Source of the DNA: Acetobacteraceae bacterium
GTDB taxonomy: Bacteria > Pseudomonadota > Alphaproteobacteria > Acetobacterales > Acetobacteraceae
Length of the DNA stretch: 9,239 bases
Assembly (NCBI GenBank): GCA_027311485.1
Contig: DAICYU010000114.1
Coordinates: 1 to 9,239 of the forward strand
Direction: 5' to 3'
Of the stretch, positions 5,929 through 9,239 are shown in pieces. The stretch's first letter is position 1, and each line of letters starts with the position of its first letter. Under the pieces are notes generated by a model, which worked only from the letters and a program-made list of their open reading frames with translations, was not told where the DNA came from and made no database searches. Position numbers and translations under genes: made by a program.

Positions 5929-6918
5929 ATGAGTAACACGACCCGGGTGGCCGTGCTGGACGATTGGCAGGGCGTGGCGCGCGGTGCCGCCGACTGGGCG
6001 CCGCTGATGGCGCGGGCCGACGTGGTGTTCTTCTCCGACGCGTTCGCCGATCAGGATGACGCCGCGGCGAAGCTGGCGGATTTCGACATCGTGCTGTCGA
6101 TGCGGGAGCGGACGCCGCTGCCCGGCTCCTTGATCAACCGGCTGCCGAAGCTGCGCATGCTGGGCATGACCGGCGCGCGCAACCTGTCGCTGGACGCGGC
6201 GGCGTGCACCGCGCGGGGCATCCCGGTGTGCAACACGCAGGGCGGCGGGTATGCCGATTCGGCAACGGCGGAACTGGCACTGGGGCTGCTGATTTCCGCG
6301 GCGCGCGGCCTGGCCGTGGGCGATGAGACGATCCGCGCCGGCGGCTTCCAGATGGGCGTGCCGGTGGGCATCGGGCTGGCCGGCAAGACGATCGGCATTC
6401 TCGGGCTGGGGCGGCTGGGCGGCTACATGGCGGCATACTGCAAGGCGCTGCGGATGACCGTGATCGCCTGGAGCCAGAACCTGACCGCCGAGAAAGCCGC
6501 GGCGGCGGGGGCGAAGCTGGTGTCCAAGGATGAGCTGCTGGCGACATCGGATGCGATCAGCATTCACATGGTGCTGTCGGACCGTAGCCGCGGGCTGATC
6601 GGGCGGGATGAGATCGCGCGTATGAAGCCGGGCACGATCCTGATCAACACCTCCCGCGGGCCGATCATTGACGAGGCGGCAATGCTGGAGGCGCTGCATG
6701 CCAACAAGATCGTTGCCGCCCTGGATGTGTATGAGCGGGAGCCGCTGCCGGCGGATCATCCGTTGCGCAGCGCGCCGAACACGGTGCTGAGCCCGCATCT
6801 GGGGTACTGTGTGAAGGAGACGTGGGATCAGTTCTATCCGCAAATGGTTGAAAACGCGCTCGCGTTTCTGGATGGCAAGCCGGTTCGGGTGTTCAACCCG
6901 GAGGTTTTGAAGGGATAG
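5929..6918 (+). CDS. D-2-hydroxyacid dehydrogenase family protein
   Basis: A 329-residue cytosolic D-isomer-specific 2-hydroxyacid dehydrogenase that reversibly reduces 2-keto acids with NAD(P)H. The N- and C-terminal parts (about 1-110 and 290-329) form the catalytic domain; the middle is the Rossmann domain with GLGRLG (159-164). The catalytic triad is intact: R243 in NTSRGPIIDE (240-249), E271 in DVYEREPLP (266-274) and H290 in LSPHLGY (287-293). The SPHLGY ending instead of SPHIGG is typical of a proteobacterial subgroup with no firmly assigned substrate. The start at 5929 has GGAGG at 5916-5920, 8 nt upstream; an earlier in-frame ATG at 5830 lacks such support and falls in the divergent promoter region. 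Phosphoglycerate, glyoxylate/hydroxypyruvate and other keto acids remain possible substrates. The length lacks the regulatory ACT domain of SerA. The divergent hydroxyacid dehydrogenase suggests a shared sugar-acid or hydroxyacid pathway. Confidence 0.9.
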   Translation: MSNTTRVAVLDDWQGVARGAADWAPLMARADVVFFSDAFADQDDAAAKLADFDIVLSMRERTPLPGSLINRLPKLRMLGMTGARNLSLDAAACTARGIPVCNTQGGGYADSATAELALGLLISAARGLAVGDETIRAGGFQMGVPVGIGLAGKTIGILGLGRLGGYMAAYCKALRMTVIAWSQNLTAEKAAAAGAKLVSKDELLATSDAISIHMVLSDRSRGLIGRDEIARMKPGTILINTSRGPIIDEAAMLEALHANKIVAALDVYEREPLPADHPLRSAPNTVLSPHLGYCVKETWDQFYPQMVENALAFLDGKPVRVFNPEVLKG

Positions 6919-7132
6919 CGTTTCGCCATTCCGGCCTGTTGAGCTGGTCAGTGAGGCCGCGGTGATCGGGACCGGGGCGGATCGTTGCGGCGGGGACGTG
7001 AGCCATCATTCGATGGCCGCGTCCGGACTTTGGACCGGCCGAGCGTTTCAGGCCGTCGGGGTAAAATCCGGTTCTTGCCCTATTTCCGGGCGGCGTTCGT
7101 TGCAGGATGATTTGTTCTGCAAAAAGGCCGGT

Positions 7133-8050
7133 TTAGTCGAAGAAGTCTTGATCTACCTTCTTGATGTGGAAGACTTCCTCGATCCGGCAACCCACGTTGT
7201 AGCGAATCATCAGCTTCGCAAGCTGGTCACCGTCAATCAGGACAATGCGCTTGCTGAGAAATTCCGCAGTTTCCTTTGCTGCCGCTGCGAAGCAGGAGGT
7301 GGTCACGAACAGGCCCTTCGTTGCCTTGTGGCGGTCAAGGCTGCCGAAGAAATCCCTGATCGCTCCGGCCCCGATGTTGTTGCCCTCAGCATATCGTTTG
7401 GCCTGGATATAGACGCGATCCAATCCGAGAGCGTCCTGATCAATGACGCCGTCAACCCCATCGTCGCCGCTCCGGCCAAGTGCGCGTCCGGCATCCGCTG
7501 TGGACCCACCATAGCCCATGCTCAGGAGCAAATTGACGATAAGGCGCTCGAAGAAGGCAGGCGGTGATGCGCGAATCCGATCCAACAGGTCCTGGCCCAG
7601 CGAGGTCTCGACCTGCTGGTGTGCGACACGCATGATTTCATCGGGTGTTTCGGTGCGGCGTACCAGCGTCGGCGCAATCGGCGGGACGTCCGGCTGAGCG
7701 TCATCCGCTGCCCTTCCGGTGAACTGCCTGAACTCGATGAACTGGCTCAGGAATTCATTATCGATTCGGGCTGGAAGTGAAGCTATCACCTGCCGGCCAC
7801 GCTCGGTGAGTTTGAAATGGCCGCGCCTCGTGGTTTCCAGCAGTCCGGCCTTGGTGAGATACGTTTTGGCCCAATGAACACGGTTGCCAAACAGCGTCTG
7901 CTTGCCTGATGGTAACAGTCGGGCGCGCTCATCAGGCGTAAGGCCAAGTTGCTGCGCCAGACGCTCCACGGCGTCACCGATCCGAGTTTCGCCGTCCGTC
8001 GCGAGCAGGAGTACAGGAAGCATAAGGGACTGATAGTCTGGCACTGACAT
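7133..8050 (-). CDS. mrr: Mrr-type restriction endonuclease (modification-dependent, type IV)
   Basis: A 305-residue Mrr-family endonuclease. Mrr proteins cleave methylated or otherwise modified foreign DNA and need no partner methyltransferase. The N-terminal 95 residues or so form a winged-helix Mrr_N domain (MSVPDYQSLMLPVLLLATDG; VHWAKTYLTKAGLLETTRRGHFKLTERG, about 58-85). After a linker (about 112-140), the Mrr catalytic domain covers about 160-290. It has FFERL (166-170), SGDDGVDGVI (194-203) and YIQAKRY (214-220), giving the PD-(D/E)xK-type centre D200...Q216-A-K218. The nuclease therefore looks intact and has the usual length. The start at 8050 matches the family N-terminus, but the ribosome binding site is weak. 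GC content is visibly lower than in the neighbours: bases 7141-7200 are 29/60 G+C and 7261-7320 are 36/60, against 45/60 at 6361-6420. That fits acquisition by transfer. No methyltransferase, specificity subunit or integrase is adjacent. Confidence 0.93.
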   Translation of the reverse strand: MSVPDYQSLMLPVLLLATDGETRIGDAVERLAQQLGLTPDERARLLPSGKQTLFGNRVHWAKTYLTKAGLLETTRRGHFKLTERGRQVIASLPARIDNEFLSQFIEFRQFTGRAADDAQPDVPPIAPTLVRRTETPDEIMRVAHQQVETSLGQDLLDRIRASPPAFFERLIVNLLLSMGYGGSTADAGRALGRSGDDGVDGVIDQDALGLDRVYIQAKRYAEGNNIGAGAIRDFFGSLDRHKATKGLFVTTSCFAAAAKETAEFLSKRIVLIDGDQLAKLMIRYNVGCRIEEVFHIKKVDQDFFD

Positions 8051-8078
8051 CTGGTCAGCCTAGCCGGGCCGGCCAGTT

Positions 8079-8112
8079 GGACCAAGGGTCCTTCCTCGGC
8101 CGTTTTGAACGG
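8079..8112. promoter_or_regulatory. Two adjacent short palindromes upstream of mrr
   Basis: GGACC-aag-GGTCC (8079-8091) and CCGTT-ttg-AACGG (8100-8112) are perfect 5-bp inverted repeats, each with a 3-bp centre, separated by 8 bp. They lie 29-62 bp upstream of the mrr start, in the divergent mrr/rnd gap, where an operator would be expected. No regulator is encoded nearby, so function is conjecture. Confidence 0.3.
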
Positions 8113-8265
8113 TCCGGCTGATATCTTCACTGCCGATGACTTTGCCGGACAGCTATGCGGCGACGGTCATCAGGCCGGTTCAGGTCGTTAGCCGCTGCTT
8201 CCAACTCCGGTCCACAATGCAGTCGAAGCAGCACGCCTGCGGCCCACGCCGTCTACTGCCCACTC

Positions 8266-8274
8266 TGGTATTTC
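8266..8274 (+). promoter_or_regulatory. Possible extended -10 element for rnd
   Basis: TGGTATTTC resembles an extended -10 (TGn plus TATTTC) about 25 bp before the rnd start, which would give a very short leader. No good -35 is seen, so this is a weak call. Confidence 0.2.
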
Positions 8275-8299
8275 ATCGCCGCGCGTGTAGAACAACGAC

Positions 8300-9239
8300 A
8301 TGGCCAGACCTTCCCGTCCAGACTTCCCGCCTCCGACCCTGATCACCACCACCGACGCCCTGGAAGCCTTCTGCCAGCGAATGCGGGCCGAGGAGTTCAT
8401 CACCGTCGACACCGAATTCATGCGTGAGCGTACCTACTGGCCGGAGCTTTGTCTGGTGCAGGTCGCCGGGGAGGCGGAGGTCGCGGTGATCGACGGGCAG
8501 GCCGATGGCATCGACCTTGCGCCGATGGCCGCGCTGTTCGCCGACGAAGCGGTCACCAAGGTGTTTCACGCCGCTCGTCAGGACAATGAGATTTTCGTAC
8601 TGCGCTTCGGCGCCGTGCCACAGCCGATGTTCGACACGCAGGTGGCGGCGATGGTGGCCGGGTTTGGCGATCAGGTCGGCTATGATGCCCTGGTCTCGGC
8701 GCTGACCGGCGGCACCATCGACAAGGCGCACCGGTTCAGCGACTGGTCGGTGCGTCCATTGTCGGATGCGCAGATCGCCTACGCCGCCGCCGACGTCACC
8801 CATCTGCGGGAGGTGTACCGGCGCCTGCGCCGCCGGCTGGATCAGGACGGGCGGCTGAGCTGGGTGGCCGAGGAAATGGCGATCCTGAACAGCCCGGACA
8901 CCTACCGCGTCGATCCCGCCACGGCCTGGGAACGGCTGCGGCCCCGCTCCAGCAACCGCCGCTTCCTGCACACGCTGAAGGAACTCGCGGCGTGGCGGGA
9001 GCGGGAGGCGCAGCGGATCAACATCCCCCGCCAGCGTCTGATCAAGGATGAGGCTTTGCTGGAGATCGCCGCCACCGCGCCGGCGACCCCTGATGCCCTC
9101 AGCCGCGTGCGCGGCATCTCCCGCGGGTTCGCCGAAGGTCGCACCGGGACGGCATTGATCGAGTTGATCGACGGTTTGCGCGCGGTGCCCGACACCGACC
9201 TGCCGTCGGCACCCCAGGCCAAGGATTCGGTGCGCCCCT
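8300..9239 (+). CDS. rnd: Ribonuclease D, 3'-truncated by window edge
   Basis: A 3'-5' exoribonuclease of the DEDDy family that trims the 3' ends of tRNA precursors and other stable RNAs in the cytosol. 313 residues are visible of about 380-390 usual, and the frame is still open at the right edge. The exonuclease domain (about 13-180) carries VDTEF with D37/E39 (ExoI), KVFHAARQDNEIF with D95 (ExoII) and YAAADVTHL with Y161 and D165 (ExoIII), so all five catalytic residues are present. A first HRDC domain follows (about 210-290), with RRFLHTLKELAAWREREAQRINIPRQRLIKDEAL and the end of its helical bundle. The start at 8300 is the first Met after an in-frame TAG at 8288-8290. Its ribosome binding site is unclear. 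The gene diverges from mrr and is probably chromosomal backbone. Confidence 0.95.
   Translation, partial: MARPSRPDFPPPTLITTTDALEAFCQRMRAEEFITVDTEFMRERTYWPELCLVQVAGEAEVAVIDGQADGIDLAPMAALFADEAVTKVFHAARQDNEIFVLRFGAVPQPMFDTQVAAMVAGFGDQVGYDALVSALTGGTIDKAHRFSDWSVRPLSDAQIAYAAADVTHLREVYRRLRRRLDQDGRLSWVAEEMAILNSPDTYRVDPATAWERLRPRSSNRRFLHTLKELAAWREREAQRINIPRQRLIKDEALLEIAATAPATPDALSRVRGISRGFAEGRTGTALIELIDGLRAVPDTDLPSAPQAKDSVRP

Noticed and set aside
4908..5936. Long open frame (342 codons) on the + strand opposite the lambda-crystallin-like dehydrogenase
   Set aside because: Arises from high GC in antisense to a gene with intact family motifs and a good ribosome binding site; its translation is rich in Arg, Gln, Gly and Ala and shows no recognisable domain.
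5638..6843. 401-codon - strand frame opposite the D-2-hydroxyacid dehydrogenase
   Set aside because: Antisense shadow in GC-rich DNA: Arg/His/Gln-rich, no domain, and it overlaps two well-supported genes.
6932..6959. CGGCCT/AGGCCG stem as a terminator for the D-2-hydroxyacid dehydrogenase
   Set aside because: Only 6 bp with a 16-nt loop and no T-run; easily expected by chance in this base composition. The rest of the 6919-7132 gap shows no gene or clear signal.
7070..7132. T-rich terminator after mrr (CTTTTTGC just past the stop on the - strand)
   Set aside because: A T-run exists, but I found no stem of useful length before it.
7030..8083. Shared TTGGACC at 7030-7036 and 8077-8083 as target-site duplication flanking mrr
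   Set aside because: Seven bases with no extended match and no accompanying inverted ends or transposase; chance occurrence is likely.

Overview
The window is high-GC DNA densely packed with genes on both strands and free of mobile elements. The gene families and base composition suggest an alphaproteobacterium of the Rhodospirillales/Acetobacteraceae type. That placement is inference: no rRNA or other phylogenetic marker is present. Most genes are ordinary metabolic or housekeeping genes, and I see no large novel multi-gene system.

Layout. The window opens inside a 3-hydroxyisobutyrate dehydrogenase (mmsB-like, + strand, 5' end missing). It converges on a dienelactone hydrolase (- strand), and the gap between them holds two strong hairpins and a 28-bp tandem repeat. 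Upstream of the hydrolase, also on -, is a MOP-superfamily polysaccharide flippase. A LigE-type glutathione S-transferase diverges from the flippase and converges on a YjbQ-family gene. A gap of about 230-250 bp rich in short tandem duplications and hairpins follows. Next is a divergent pair of NAD(P)-dependent hydroxyacid dehydrogenases: a lambda-crystallin/L-gulonate 3-dehydrogenase-like enzyme (-) and a D-2-hydroxyacid dehydrogenase (+). A lone Mrr-type restriction endonuclease (-), visibly lower in GC, sits between this pair and a divergent RNase D gene (rnd, +), which runs off the right edge.

How the genes fit together. Three oxidoreductases act on hydroxy acids. With the dienelactone hydrolase and the etherase-like glutathione S-transferase they suggest a catabolic neighbourhood for organic acids and plant-derived or aromatic compounds. 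Orientations alternate, there is no long operon, and no transcription factor is present, so the link is only contextual. The most distinctive non-coding signal is that three gene gaps carry short-period tandem duplications (28, 15, 18, 18 and 16 bp) next to GC-rich hairpins. The most distinctive gene is the solitary Mrr endonuclease, a probable modification-dependent (type IV) defence gene.
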